From Alcaligenaceae bacterium SAGV5 (lineage in GTDB: Bacteria; Pseudomonadota; Gammaproteobacteria; Burkholderiales; Burkholderiaceae_B), in the NCBI GenBank assembly GCA_009360345.1, contig SPDP01000012.1, forward strand, positions 1 through 63,614: a stretch of DNA of 63,614 nt, read 5' to 3'. Both the position numbers and the translations under genes were made by a program. Positions 42,230-50,957 of the stretch are shown in pieces (within the stretch, counting starts at the first letter, position 1; each line of letters begins with the position of its first letter). The notes under the pieces are model-generated. The model worked only from the letters and a program-made list of their open reading frames with translations, did not search any database and was not told the origin of the DNA.

Positions 42230-44938
42230 TCATAGAAGACGCCTGATATTTCCGATGAGCCGTCCGGATCTTGTTCTGGCCCGGCGAAGCAAGCGGTATA
42301 CGAAGTTTTCGGGTTGTCGGGGCTGGATGATGGTTTCGCCAACTTCCTGTGGCGGAGTGGTGACGAGTGCCTTGACGGGAAGCATCGTGCCGCTGTCTTC
42401 GATGCGCGTGGCCAAGCTGAACAATATGTTGGCATCGAGACGCGATATGCCATCGATACTGTGTACGAGGCGGCGGCGCTTCAGGAAAGAGCTTGTTGCC
42501 GTCGTCCCGTCGCCGCTGGGATCGGGAGCGAGGTGCCCCGGCAGGGGAATCAGCGAGAAGCGTTTCTCTTTCCATGCAAGCCGGGTATAGGCTGCCAATA
42601 CTTCCCAGTTGTCCGGGTCCATGTCATTCCAGCCTCCCGAGTCCCGCAATGCCGACGTTCGAACCATCGCGCTGGCGGCCATGTACTGGTTTTCCTTGAG
42701 CGCCAGAACCCGCGCTTCCGGAATGCCCAAAGGCTTCCACGACCTGCTTTCCGCGGGCCGGCCGCCTGAACGGGGAAAGGCTGAGGTGTCGGCTGAGTTC
42801 ACGGCGAAGCCGGTGGCGGCGATCAATGCCGGGTCGGTGGACAGCGCGTTCCAGCCATCCTCCAGCGTGCGGGGTAAAAGTGCCGCGCCGTCATCCAGAA
42901 AGAAGGCGAACTCGGTCTGGACCTGCCGCAGGCCGGTGTCGCGTGGTCCGAGCTTGCCGGCCGCGCGCAGATGCAGGCTGATGTTCAGATCTGCGTGCTT
43001 TTCGTCCCGTGCCCACGCATCCAGGGCTGCATCGGACGGCTCGTCGGACCTGCCGTCGATCAGGATGACCTGGGAGGGTTTCAGCCGCGAGCGGCGAACG
43101 GATCGTATGAATTCGTCCAACTGATCGAGTGACCGGTTGCCGGCGAAGGCCACCACGGCGACCGCCGGCGATGGCAGCGCTATCGAACGCGGCCACTCGA
43201 GGCTGTGTGGCGGAACATCCTTCCGCCCCCACCACGCATTGACTTCACGCTGCCGCCGCCGGAGACGGTCGCGCGTGCAGTCCACCTGGACCTGATGTTC
43301 AGCCGGTCGGAGCCGCAGGACATCTTCGATCTTGCGAGCCAGGGCATGGGGCGTCGGATCGCAGAAAAAGCGCGAGACATAGTCCGGGTTGTCCGCGACC
43401 TCGACCACTCCGCCCGTGTTGTAGGCGATGACACGCGCGCCAAGCAGCAACTGTTCCAGCACGACGTAGGAAAAACTCTCCCCCCGCGATGGAACGACGA
43501 ACAAGGTGTCTTCGAGATGCCCGCTGATGTATTCCAGCAATCGCTGGTGCGAGAGGTGGGTCCAGCTGTAGCTGGCGAGGCTGCCCAAAGTCGCCGCGTC
43601 TTCGTCGGAGGGGGCGCCGGGTGCCAGCGAGACGATCTCTTGTATCTGCCCCGGGGCGAGGAGTGCCAGTGCCCGGACGAAATCAGGCCATCCCTTCAAC
43701 TGTAGGTATTTGCCGATGAAAGCGATGCGTTTCACGGCCGAGAAGCCAACCTGACGAGCTTCCGGCAGCAACGATAGATCAAACGGCAGGCGGACGATGG
43801 TCTGGTTGGCGACCTGATAGCCGTACTCCTGCTGCATCAGATGCTGGCCCAGATACCTGGAAGGGGCGTAGCAGCTATCCGCATGCTTGAAGATATAACT
43901 GTCCCTGATCGCCAGCGATGCTTCGAAGGGGGTGTAGTTCATCGCGGCTTCATCGCGGAAGCCGTATTTCAGGTAGTCGATGGCGCCGTGCATGAAAATG
44001 CGCAAGTGCAGCCAGGACGGAAGCATGCCCGTGTGTTTGGCCTGCACGATGCGGAACAGGATGGACTGGTAGTCCTGGGCTTCCACCAGCGTCACGTTGG
44101 GCAGCAGGTACAAGGCGTTGCGCAACACTTCCAGCGAATCGTGCCCGATGTGAAAATCTTCGAACCTGACGTCCGCGAGCGATCGAGGAGCCAATGTCAG
44201 GCGGTCCAGATCGAGGGGCTCGGCCCTGGCGTCGCACATCAAGACGGCGACCCTTGGATCCAGGAGCTTGATGTTCCGGACATAGGTGCCGATTCCGCCG
44301 GCGGGCCCGAGTCCCGCATCCTCGGTGGTCAGGAGCAGCCAGTCCGCCCCGGCCAGCCGTCCGTCCCAACCGAGATCTTCCAGATAGGCGGCATAGCCTT
44401 CAAGAGTAAGTGTGGTGGCCATCCAGCCGCCGTCGCCGGGCTGGGCGGCAAGGCCGCTGGCAGCGAGAAAGCCGGAGAACGCGTCTCGCGACCAATGCCT
44501 GAATCGACCGGGGGCGTCGTCGTGGACGAACATGATCGTGCCGTTGCGCGAAAGGCAGACACGTTTCAGCGCCGCAAGAAGCGGCCGAGGGTCGGCAAGA
44601 TCTGACAGGAACCGCGAACCGAGGACCCAAAGTGTGTCGTGTTGGTCGTATGCCCGGACGAACGCGTCGACCTGGCCACTCCAGTTGTCCACGAGCCAGT
44701 CGGCTGGCAGGGATCCTGTCGCGAAGGCCTCCAGGGGACGCTGAATGCCGGTCTGGTCGAGACATGGTTCAGACAAGGTGCCCAGGACGACGGCGGAGCG
44801 GCAGGTCGAACTGCGGAGTGTTTCTCGGAGCCGATCCGCATCGATGGGGCAGGAGTGGTCAGCGGAGACGTCCGGCGCCGATAGCGGGACGGGGCGTGCG
44901 CCAAACTCGGAAAACGCACTGGTCAGATGCAGATTCAT
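42230..44938 (-). CDS. Giant three-module glycosyltransferase (N-terminal module, GT4, GT2)
   Basis: About 902 residues from ATG 44938. Residues 20-190 form an unusual N-terminal module with a Rossmann-like layout (SAVVLGTLSEP, DTLWVLGSRFLSDLADPRPLLAAL) that resembles a degenerate methyltransferase. Residues about 205-590 are a GT4 domain (GIGTYVRNIKLLD, RIAFIGKYLQLKGWPDFVRAL, EX7E in RGESFSYVVLEQL, NTGGVVEVAD). Residues about 615-860 are a GT2-like domain (ILIDGRSDEPSDAALDAW, FAFFLDDGAALLP, then NDMDPDNWEVLA). A basic amphipathic tail ends the protein. With two other multidomain transferases it may build the whole repeat unit. Confidence 0.82.
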   Translation of the reverse strand: MNLHLTSAFSEFGARPVPLSAPDVSADHSCPIDADRLRETLRSSTCRSAVVLGTLSEPCLDQTGIQRPLEAFATGSLPADWLVDNWSGQVDAFVRAYDQHDTLWVLGSRFLSDLADPRPLLAALKRVCLSRNGTIMFVHDDAPGRFRHWSRDAFSGFLAASGLAAQPGDGGWMATTLTLEGYAAYLEDLGWDGRLAGADWLLLTTEDAGLGPAGGIGTYVRNIKLLDPRVAVLMCDARAEPLDLDRLTLAPRSLADVRFEDFHIGHDSLEVLRNALYLLPNVTLVEAQDYQSILFRIVQAKHTGMLPSWLHLRIFMHGAIDYLKYGFRDEAAMNYTPFEASLAIRDSYIFKHADSCYAPSRYLGQHLMQQEYGYQVANQTIVRLPFDLSLLPEARQVGFSAVKRIAFIGKYLQLKGWPDFVRALALLAPGQIQEIVSLAPGAPSDEDAATLGSLASYSWTHLSHQRLLEYISGHLEDTLFVVPSRGESFSYVVLEQLLLGARVIAYNTGGVVEVADNPDYVSRFFCDPTPHALARKIEDVLRLRPAEHQVQVDCTRDRLRRRQREVNAWWGRKDVPPHSLEWPRSIALPSPAVAVVAFAGNRSLDQLDEFIRSVRRSRLKPSQVILIDGRSDEPSDAALDAWARDEKHADLNISLHLRAAGKLGPRDTGLRQVQTEFAFFLDDGAALLPRTLEDGWNALSTDPALIAATGFAVNSADTSAFPRSGGRPAESRSWKPLGIPEARVLALKENQYMAASAMVRTSALRDSGGWNDMDPDNWEVLAAYTRLAWKEKRFSLIPLPGHLAPDPSGDGTTATSSFLKRRRLVHSIDGISRLDANILFSLATRIEDSGTMLPVKALVTTPPQEVGETIIQPRQPENFVYRLLRRARTRSGRLIGNIRRLL

Positions 44939-45126
44939 CTTTCTTCCGCGGGTCCGTTCGATTCTTTGGCAAGCTGGCCGTGCCCCCAAGGTGCTCGCAG
45001 GGGGCTCGCGATCCGGGGATTGTAGGGGGAGTTCGGGACGAAACGATGGCGGCCACTACCCGAGTGACAGTCGAGGAATCGGCGCAACGGCGATGAAGGT
45101 GTTGCGGGCCGTCCTTGTTGCCCTTC

Positions 45127-48100
45127 TTACCTCCCCCCGGCGACTGGCCTCCGTCCAAACAACCTCACCACCCACTGCCCAAAATCATCCACGAACAAAA
45201 ACACCACCGGTATCACCAGCAAACTTAAGAACGTGGACGTGATCAACCCCCCCAGCACCGCGATCGCCATCGGCGACCGGAAGCTCGGATCCGCGGCTCC
45301 GTAGCCGATCGCGATCGGCAGCATCCCCGCGCCCATCGCCATGGTGGTCATGATGATGGGCCGCGCCCGCTTGTGGCAGGCGTCGATCAGGGCATCCCAG
45401 CGGCTCATGCCCGGCACCGCCGGCCGCACGTCGGTGGCGGGGTGGCCGCGCCGCGCCAGGATGGCGTATTCGACGAGCAGGATGGAGTTCTTGGTGGCGA
45501 TGCCCATCAGCATGACCAGTCCGATCAGCGAGGGCATGGAGAAGCTCTTGTGCGCGATGAGCAGGCCGACGAAGGCGCCCCCCAGCGACAGCGGCAAGGC
45601 GGCCAGGATGGTGACGGGGTGCAGGAAGTGCTTGAACAGCAGTACCAGCACGACGTAGATGCAGAGCACGCCGGTCAGCATGGCCAGGCCGAAGCTCTGG
45701 AACAGTTCGCCCATGACTTCGGCGTCGCCCACGGTGGCCTGGCGCACGCCGGGCGGCAGGTTCTTGAGGGTGGGCAGGTCGGCCACGCGCTGCGCGACGT
45801 CGCCCAGGTCCATGCCGGCCAGCTCGATCTCGAAGTTGATGTTGCGCGAGCGGTCGTAGCGGTCGATGACGGACGGTCCGGCCGAGAAGTCCAGGGTGGC
45901 GACCTGTTCGAGCAGGACGGGGCCGCGGGTGCCGGGCACGGACAGGCGGCCGAGCAGGGACAGGTCTTCGCGCGCGGCTTCGTCCAGGCGCACGACGATG
46001 GGGACCTGGCGCTGCGACAGGTTGAGCTTGGGCAGCGAGATGTCGTAGTCGCCAACGGTGGCGATGCGCAGGGTGTCGGCGATGGCGCTGCTGGTGACGC
46101 CCAGGTCGGCGGCGCGGGCGAAGTCGGGGCGCACGGCGATTTCGGGGCGGATGAGGCTGGCGGTGGACGAGATGTTGCCCAGGCCCGGGATGGTGCGTAG
46201 TTCCTTGGAGACGGCCAGGGCTGCCTGGTTGAGCGCGTTGGGGTCGTCGCCGGTCAGCACGAGCACGTATTTGTTGTTGGAGCCGCCCAGGCCGACGCGG
46301 CTGCGCATGCCGGGGATCTCGTCCAGGGCTGCGCGCATTTCCTCTTCGATGCCTTGTTTCTTGGGTCGGTCTTCGCGCGGGTCGAGCTGGATGGTCAGGG
46401 TGGCCTTGCGGACTTCCGCCGCGCCGGCCATGGAGAAGGGGTCGCCGCCGGCGGTGCCGCCGCCGATGGTGGTGTAGACGCTGCGCACGTGCGGAACCTT
46501 GGCCAGCCGCAGGCGCGCGAGCTCGGCGGTGTCCAGGGTCTGGGCCAGGGTGGAGCCGGGCGGCAGTTCGACCATGACCTGGGTCTGGGAGTTGTCGTCG
46601 GCGGGCATGAAGCCGGCGGGCAGCAGCGGGATCATGCCTATCGACAGGATGAAGAACACGGCGGCGCCCAGCACGGTCAGCCAGCGGTGGCGCAGGCAGG
46701 CGGCGACCCAGCGCATGTAGGTCTGCAGCCAGCGGGGCTCCTTGCCCGCGTGCACGATGGGCTTGAGCAGGTAGGCGGCCATCATGGGCGTGAGCACGCG
46801 CGCGACGATGAGCGAGGCGAACACGGCCAGCGAGGCGGTCCAGCCGAATTGCTTGAAGAAGCGTCCGGCCACGCCGCTCATGAAGGCGGTGGGCAGGAAG
46901 ACGGCGATCAGGGTGAAGGTGGTGGCGACCACGGCCAGTCCGATCTCGTCGGCGGCCTCCATGGCGGCCTGGTAGGGGGTCTTGCCCATGCGCAGGTGGC
47001 GCACGATGTTCTCGACCTCGACGATGGCGTCGTCCACCAGGATGCCGATGACCAGGGACAGCGCCAGCAGGGTGATGACGTTGATCGAGAATCCCAGGAG
47101 GTACATGCCGGCGAAGGCGGGAATGACCGACAGCGGCAGCGCGACGGCGGAGATGAGCGTGGCGCGCCAGTCGCGCAGGAACAGCCAGACGACCAGCACC
47201 GCCAGCAGCGCGCCTTCGTACAAGAGGCGCATGGAGCCGTCGTATTCTTCCTGGACCGGCGTGACGAAGTTGAAGGATTCGGTGATCCGCAGGTCGGCGT
47301 GCCGGGCCTTGAGTTCGTCCAGCGCGCGCTGCACGCCCGCGGCCACGTCGAGTTCGCTGGCGCCGCGGCTGCGGGCGACCTCGAAGCCGACGACGGGCTG
47401 GCCGTCGAGCAGGGCGGCGGAGCGGCGTTCGGCGATGGTGTCGGTCACGGTGGCGACGTCGGACAGCCGGATCGGCCGGCCGTCGCTCAGGACCAGCCGC
47501 AGGCCGGCGAGTTCTTCGGCGGTGCCCACGGTGGCCAGGGTGCGCACGGGCTGTTCGGCGTCGCCGATGTCGGTGCGGCCGCCGGAGCTTTCGCGCTGCA
47601 CCTGGCGCAGTTGGCGCGAGATGTCGGCGGCGGAGGCGCCCAGGGCCTGCAGGCGCTGGGGATCGAGCGCGATGCGTATCTCGCGGGTCACGCCGCCCAC
47701 GCGGTTGACCGCGCCCACGCCGGGCACGTTCAGCAGTCTGCGCGCGACGTCGTTGTCGACCAGCCACGACAGGGCTTCGTCGTCCATGCTGGCCGCGCGC
47801 ACGGTGAAGGCCAGCACGGGCTGGCCGGCCAGGTCGACCTTGTTGATGATGGGGTCGCGCAGGTCGGCGGGCATGTCGGCGCGCACGCGCGAGACGGCCG
47901 AGCGCACGTCGTCCACCGCTTCCTGCAGGGGTTTCTCCAGTTCGAACTCGGCGGTCAGGCTGACGCTGCCGTCCTGGATCTTGGTGTAGACGTGCTTGAG
48001 GCCTTGCAAGGTGGCGATGGAGTTCTCCAGCTTGCGGGCGACGTCGTTTTCCAGTTGGCCGGGCGAGGCCCCGGGCAGCGAGGCCGTGACCATGACCATG

Positions 48101-48222
48101 GGCAGGTCGATGTCGGGGAAGTTCTGGACCTTCATGGCACTGAACGACAGCAGGCCGGCGAAGGTCAGCAGCACGAACAGCATGACCGACGGAATGGGGT
48201 TGCGTATGGACCAGGTCGAGAC
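45127..48222 (-). CDS. RND-family multidrug efflux permease, start codon missing
   Basis: About 1031 residues of an HAE1-type RND inner-membrane pump. Visible are STWSIRNPIPSVMLF at the N-terminus, the proton-relay GILVDDAIVEVENIV in TM4, PTAFMSGVAGRFFKQFGWT and the C-terminal LLVIPVVFLFVDD. It couples proton influx to drug or solute export with a periplasmic adaptor and outer-membrane channel, neither of which is in the window. The C-terminus is complete. The first one to three codons, including the start, are absent: upstream of STW the frame runs into unrelated sequence at suspected joint 3. Confidence 0.87.
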   Translation of the reverse strand, partial: VSTWSIRNPIPSVMLFVLLTFAGLLSFSAMKVQNFPDIDLPMVMVTASLPGASPGQLENDVARKLENSIATLQGLKHVYTKIQDGSVSLTAEFELEKPLQEAVDDVRSAVSRVRADMPADLRDPIINKVDLAGQPVLAFTVRAASMDDEALSWLVDNDVARRLLNVPGVGAVNRVGGVTREIRIALDPQRLQALGASAADISRQLRQVQRESSGGRTDIGDAEQPVRTLATVGTAEELAGLRLVLSDGRPIRLSDVATVTDTIAERRSAALLDGQPVVGFEVARSRGASELDVAAGVQRALDELKARHADLRITESFNFVTPVQEEYDGSMRLLYEGALLAVLVVWLFLRDWRATLISAVALPLSVIPAFAGMYLLGFSINVITLLALSLVIGILVDDAIVEVENIVRHLRMGKTPYQAAMEAADEIGLAVVATTFTLIAVFLPTAFMSGVAGRFFKQFGWTASLAVFASLIVARVLTPMMAAYLLKPIVHAGKEPRWLQTYMRWVAACLRHRWLTVLGAAVFFILSIGMIPLLPAGFMPADDNSQTQVMVELPPGSTLAQTLDTAELARLRLAKVPHVRSVYTTIGGGTAGGDPFSMAGAAEVRKATLTIQLDPREDRPKKQGIEEEMRAALDEIPGMRSRVGLGGSNNKYVLVLTGDDPNALNQAALAVSKELRTIPGLGNISSTASLIRPEIAVRPDFARAADLGVTSSAIADTLRIATVGDYDISLPKLNLSQRQVPIVVRLDEAAREDLSLLGRLSVPGTRGPVLLEQVATLDFSAGPSVIDRYDRSRNINFEIELAGMDLGDVAQRVADLPTLKNLPPGVRQATVGDAEVMGELFQSFGLAMLTGVLCIYVVLVLLFKHFLHPVTILAALPLSLGGAFVGLLIAHKSFSMPSLIGLVMLMGIATKNSILLVEYAILARRGHPATDVRPAVPGMSRWDALIDACHKRARPIIMTTMAMGAGMLPIAIGYGAADPSFRSPMAIAVLGGLITSTFLSLLVIPVVFLFVDDFGQWVVRLFGRRPVAGGR

Positions 48223-48242
48223 GGCGGGGCGGGCCGCACCGG
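48217..48242. other. Suspected joint 3: headless RND gene meets headless secretin gene
   Basis: The minus-strand RND gene and the plus-strand PilN gene both lack their 5' ends and face away from each other from the same point, with no promoter, start codon or spacer between them. This cannot be a functional divergent promoter. No insertion sequence or duplication is visible. Confidence 0.75.
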
Positions 48243-49200
48243 CGTGAACGCCAGCAATACGCAGAACACCGCCGTGGCATCCAGGCTGTCGGTCTACACC
48301 AGCATCGAGGAAGCGATCAAGGTCATGCTGTCGCCCTACGGCAAGGTGTTGGCGTCGCCGGCCACGGGCTCCATCACGGTGGTCGATACGCCCGATTCGC
48401 TGGACCGCATCGCGACCTACATCGACCGCGAGAACAAGTCGCTGTCGCGCCAGATCGCCATCAATGTGACCGTGCTGTCGGTCACGCTCAGGGATTCCGA
48501 TCAATACGGCATCAACTGGAATGCCGTCTACCAGAGCCTGAACCGCAGGTTCGGCATTTCCAATGTATATGAAGGCGCCACCAGTACCGGCCTGATCTCG
48601 CTGACCGCCGGGATCCCCCTCACCAGTACGTCCAGGATGGCCGGCAGCCAGGCGGTGATCCAGGCCTTGTCCGAGCAGGGCAAGGTGCGCCGGCAGACCA
48701 CCGCGTCGGTCGTCACGCTGAACAACCAGCCGGTGCCGGTGCAGGTGGCGCGCCAGACCAGCTACCTGCAATCGCTGCAGAGCTCGCTGGTGGCGCAGGT
48801 CGGCACCACGACCTCGCTGACGCCCGGGGTGGTGACGTCCGGTTTCAACATGAGCATCCTGCCGCACGTGCTGGCCAACGGCACGGTCATGCTGCAGTTT
48901 TCCACGGATATCTCGACCCTGCGGCGCATCCGCACCATCGTCGGCACAACCAGTGCCACCGGCGGGGTGACCTCGCAGATCGAGTCGCCCGAACTGGATA
49001 CCCGCAATTTCCTGCAACGCGTGGCGATGAAGTCGAACGAGACGCTGATCATCAGCGGCTTCGAGCAGACCGACGACCACCTGGACCGCGCGGGCCTGGG
49101 CGATGCGAGGAATCCGGCCCTGGGCGGCGGCCTGTCGGCCGCCTCCAGCAAGGAAGTGATCGTGGTCCTGATCACGCCCGTGGCCATGTCCGCCTCCTGA
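48241..49200 (+). CDS. pilN: Type IVb pilus secretin PilN, C-terminal part
   Basis: The 319 residues retained cover the secretin N1-like domain (SIEEAIKVMLSPYGKVLASP, VVDTPDSLDRIATYIDREN) and the complete secretin core (QIAINVTVLSVTLRDSDQYGINW, NNQPVPVQVARQTSYL, SFNMSILPHVL-type strand, then ETLIISGFEQ near the end). It forms the outer-membrane gate for the pilus. The lipoprotein signal and N-terminal domain are lost at suspected joint 3. It is followed by pilO, pilP, pilQ, pilR and pilS in the plasmid R64 order. Confidence 0.85.
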   Translation, partial: GVNASNTQNTAVASRLSVYTSIEEAIKVMLSPYGKVLASPATGSITVVDTPDSLDRIATYIDRENKSLSRQIAINVTVLSVTLRDSDQYGINWNAVYQSLNRRFGISNVYEGATSTGLISLTAGIPLTSTSRMAGSQAVIQALSEQGKVRRQTTASVVTLNNQPVPVQVARQTSYLQSLQSSLVAQVGTTTSLTPGVVTSGFNMSILPHVLANGTVMLQFSTDISTLRRIRTIVGTTSATGGVTSQIESPELDTRNFLQRVAMKSNETLIISGFEQTDDHLDRAGLGDARNPALGGGLSAASSKEVIVVLITPVAMSAS

Positions 49201-49213
49201 AGGCCAAGCCGAC

Positions 49214-50476
49214 ATGACCCTCCACATCACCAACCTGGACAAGCACCGATACGTCTGCGGCCTGTTCTGGCAGTCGCTGTCCAAGCCGCGCGAACTCGAG
49301 CGGGAAGCCATCGACCTCGGGCGCAAGATCGATGCCGACCTGATGGTGGTCCGCATGGATCACACCACCGCCCAGGCGGGTTTCGCGCAGACCCGGGACG
49401 GCGCCAGGCGCGGCATGTATTCGCTGGCGGCGGTGGTCTCCCGGACCATGGCCAGCGAGGGCGCCTTCTACGATGGCGAACAGCAGCCCGTGCATAACTG
49501 GCTGGGCGCGTTCCGCTTGCCGGACGGCCAGTGGGTGTACTTCGCGGTGCGCGATGCCAACTTCCTGCCCAATGGCGATTTCGCCGGCAGCAAGGAGGAA
49601 GTGCTGGAGCGCCTGCAGAGCGACTACGCCCTGGGCGGCTGGAACGTGGTGGTCGGCGACGAGGAGTTGCGGGCCTTCGGATTCCACAACTTCCAGGTGC
49701 GGGAGGTCCGCAGCTTCATTCCCCAGCGGGCGGACGGCAGCCTGCGGGTCCAGCGCCGGGCCGCCCTGCGGCGGGTCGGCGGACGCCTGTCCCGGATGCA
49801 CCTGGTCGCGGCCGGCGTGGCGGCCCTGGCGGTGGCCGGTGGCTATGCCTGGATGCTCTATCAGCGCGATGTGGCCGAACGCGAACGTGAGCTCGCCATG
49901 CAGCAGGTGCGCGAGCGCATCCTGCGCGAGGCGCCCCCCGTGGCCAGGCCCTGGGACAAGCGTCCCGTGCCGCCGGCCCTGGTGCGCGCCTGCATGCAGG
50001 AGTTCCGCCATCCGACCGCGGGCGGCTGGCAACTGGAGTCCTATACCTGCACGCAGCAGCAACAGGCCTATGCCTGGCGGCGCGGCGACTCCTCCGTCGC
50101 CATGCTGCGCGAGCGGGTGCCCGAGGTCGAGGTGGATCCATCCGGCGAGCGCGCGAGCTACGTGCGCCCGCTGCAACTGCCGCCCGGACCCGCCGAGGAC
50201 CTGCTGGATCGCCGCCGCGCCCTGGAACCGGTGTTGTCGCACATGCAGATGATGGGCGTGCCCATCCAGGTCACGGTCGCGCCGCAGCCCATCGCGCAGG
50301 GAAGCCAGCAGCAGCCGCCGCCGCCGAGCTGGCGCGGCTATCGGTTCACGCTGCAGAACGCCGGCGTCGAACCTTGGGAAATCGCGCGAATACTCGACCG
50401 GCCCGGCGTGAGGGTCGACCGGGTGGTCTATCAAGGGTCCCATTGGACCATGGAGGGAATGATCTATGCGGAGTAA
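49214..50476 (+). CDS. pilO: Type IVb pilus accessory protein PilO
   Basis: A 420-residue PilO2-family protein. A cytoplasmic N-terminal half (RYVCGLFWQSLSKPRELEREAIDLGRKID) is followed by one membrane helix near residues 197-215 (LVAAGVAALAVAGGYAWML) and a periplasmic part with a charged coiled coil and the final EIARILDRPGVRVDRVVYQ. In the R64/Tcp systems this bitopic protein links the assembly platform to the secretin. The stop overlaps pilP by 11 bases. Confidence 0.85.
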   Translation: MTLHITNLDKHRYVCGLFWQSLSKPRELEREAIDLGRKIDADLMVVRMDHTTAQAGFAQTRDGARRGMYSLAAVVSRTMASEGAFYDGEQQPVHNWLGAFRLPDGQWVYFAVRDANFLPNGDFAGSKEEVLERLQSDYALGGWNVVVGDEELRAFGFHNFQVREVRSFIPQRADGSLRVQRRAALRRVGGRLSRMHLVAAGVAALAVAGGYAWMLYQRDVAERERELAMQQVRERILREAPPVARPWDKRPVPPALVRACMQEFRHPTAGGWQLESYTCTQQQQAYAWRRGDSSVAMLRERVPEVEVDPSGERASYVRPLQLPPGPAEDLLDRRRALEPVLSHMQMMGVPIQVTVAPQPIAQGSQQQPPPPSWRGYRFTLQNAGVEPWEIARILDRPGVRVDRVVYQGSHWTMEGMIYAE

Positions 50477-50957
50477 ATACCTTAGCGCGCTGCTGATGCT
50501 GGCGGCCTGGGCCGCGCAGCCGGCGCGGGCCGAGAGTACCTCGGACAGCCTGACCCGCCTCGAGGCCGAGACCATGGTCCTGAAGGCGCGCGAACGGCTG
50601 CTGGAGGTGCAGGCCAGCATCCTCGGCAAGCAGAACGAGATCGCCGCCAGGCAGAGCATCATGGCGACGCTGAACCAGGCCGAGGTGATCGGCGATCCGG
50701 TGGTGCGGGCCATCGAGGGGGTGGGCGGACGCCTGTACGCCACGCTCCAGATGAGCGATGGCAGCATCGCCGACGTCCAGCAGGGCGACACGTTGCCGGG
50801 CGGCATGAAGGTCCTGTCGATCGCCCCGCGCGAAGTCATGGTCCAGTCGGGCGGCAGGAAAATCCGCCTGGCCGCGTATGCGCCGGGCCAGGCGGGCTTG
50901 AATCCCGCCGCCGTCATGTCCGGGCCGGGCGTGGCGCGGCCGGGGGCGGGAAGATGA
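50466..50957 (+). CDS. pilP: Type IVb pilus biogenesis protein PilP
   Basis: A 163-residue exported protein: signal peptide ending QPARAES, a heptad segment (DSLTRLEAETMVLKARERLLEVQASIL), then a small beta-domain (VVRAIEGVGGRLYATLQMSDGSIADVQQGDTLPGGMKVLSI) typical of TIGR03021-type PilP and related to the C-domain of GspC/PilP. It helps couple the secretin to the inner-membrane complex. It overlaps pilQ by four bases. Confidence 0.83.
   Translation: MRSKYLSALLMLAAWAAQPARAESTSDSLTRLEAETMVLKARERLLEVQASILGKQNEIAARQSIMATLNQAEVIGDPVVRAIEGVGGRLYATLQMSDGSIADVQQGDTLPGGMKVLSIAPREVMVQSGGRKIRLAAYAPGQAGLNPAAVMSGPGVARPGAGR

Noticed and set aside
46354..48240. Long plus-strand open frame antisense to the RND gene that runs into the PilN secretin
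   Set aside because: The residues before the secretin are Gly/Gln/Asp/His-rich without any fold signal and mirror the RND codons on the other strand. It is an antisense artefact of GC-rich DNA and does not supply the missing secretin N-terminus.
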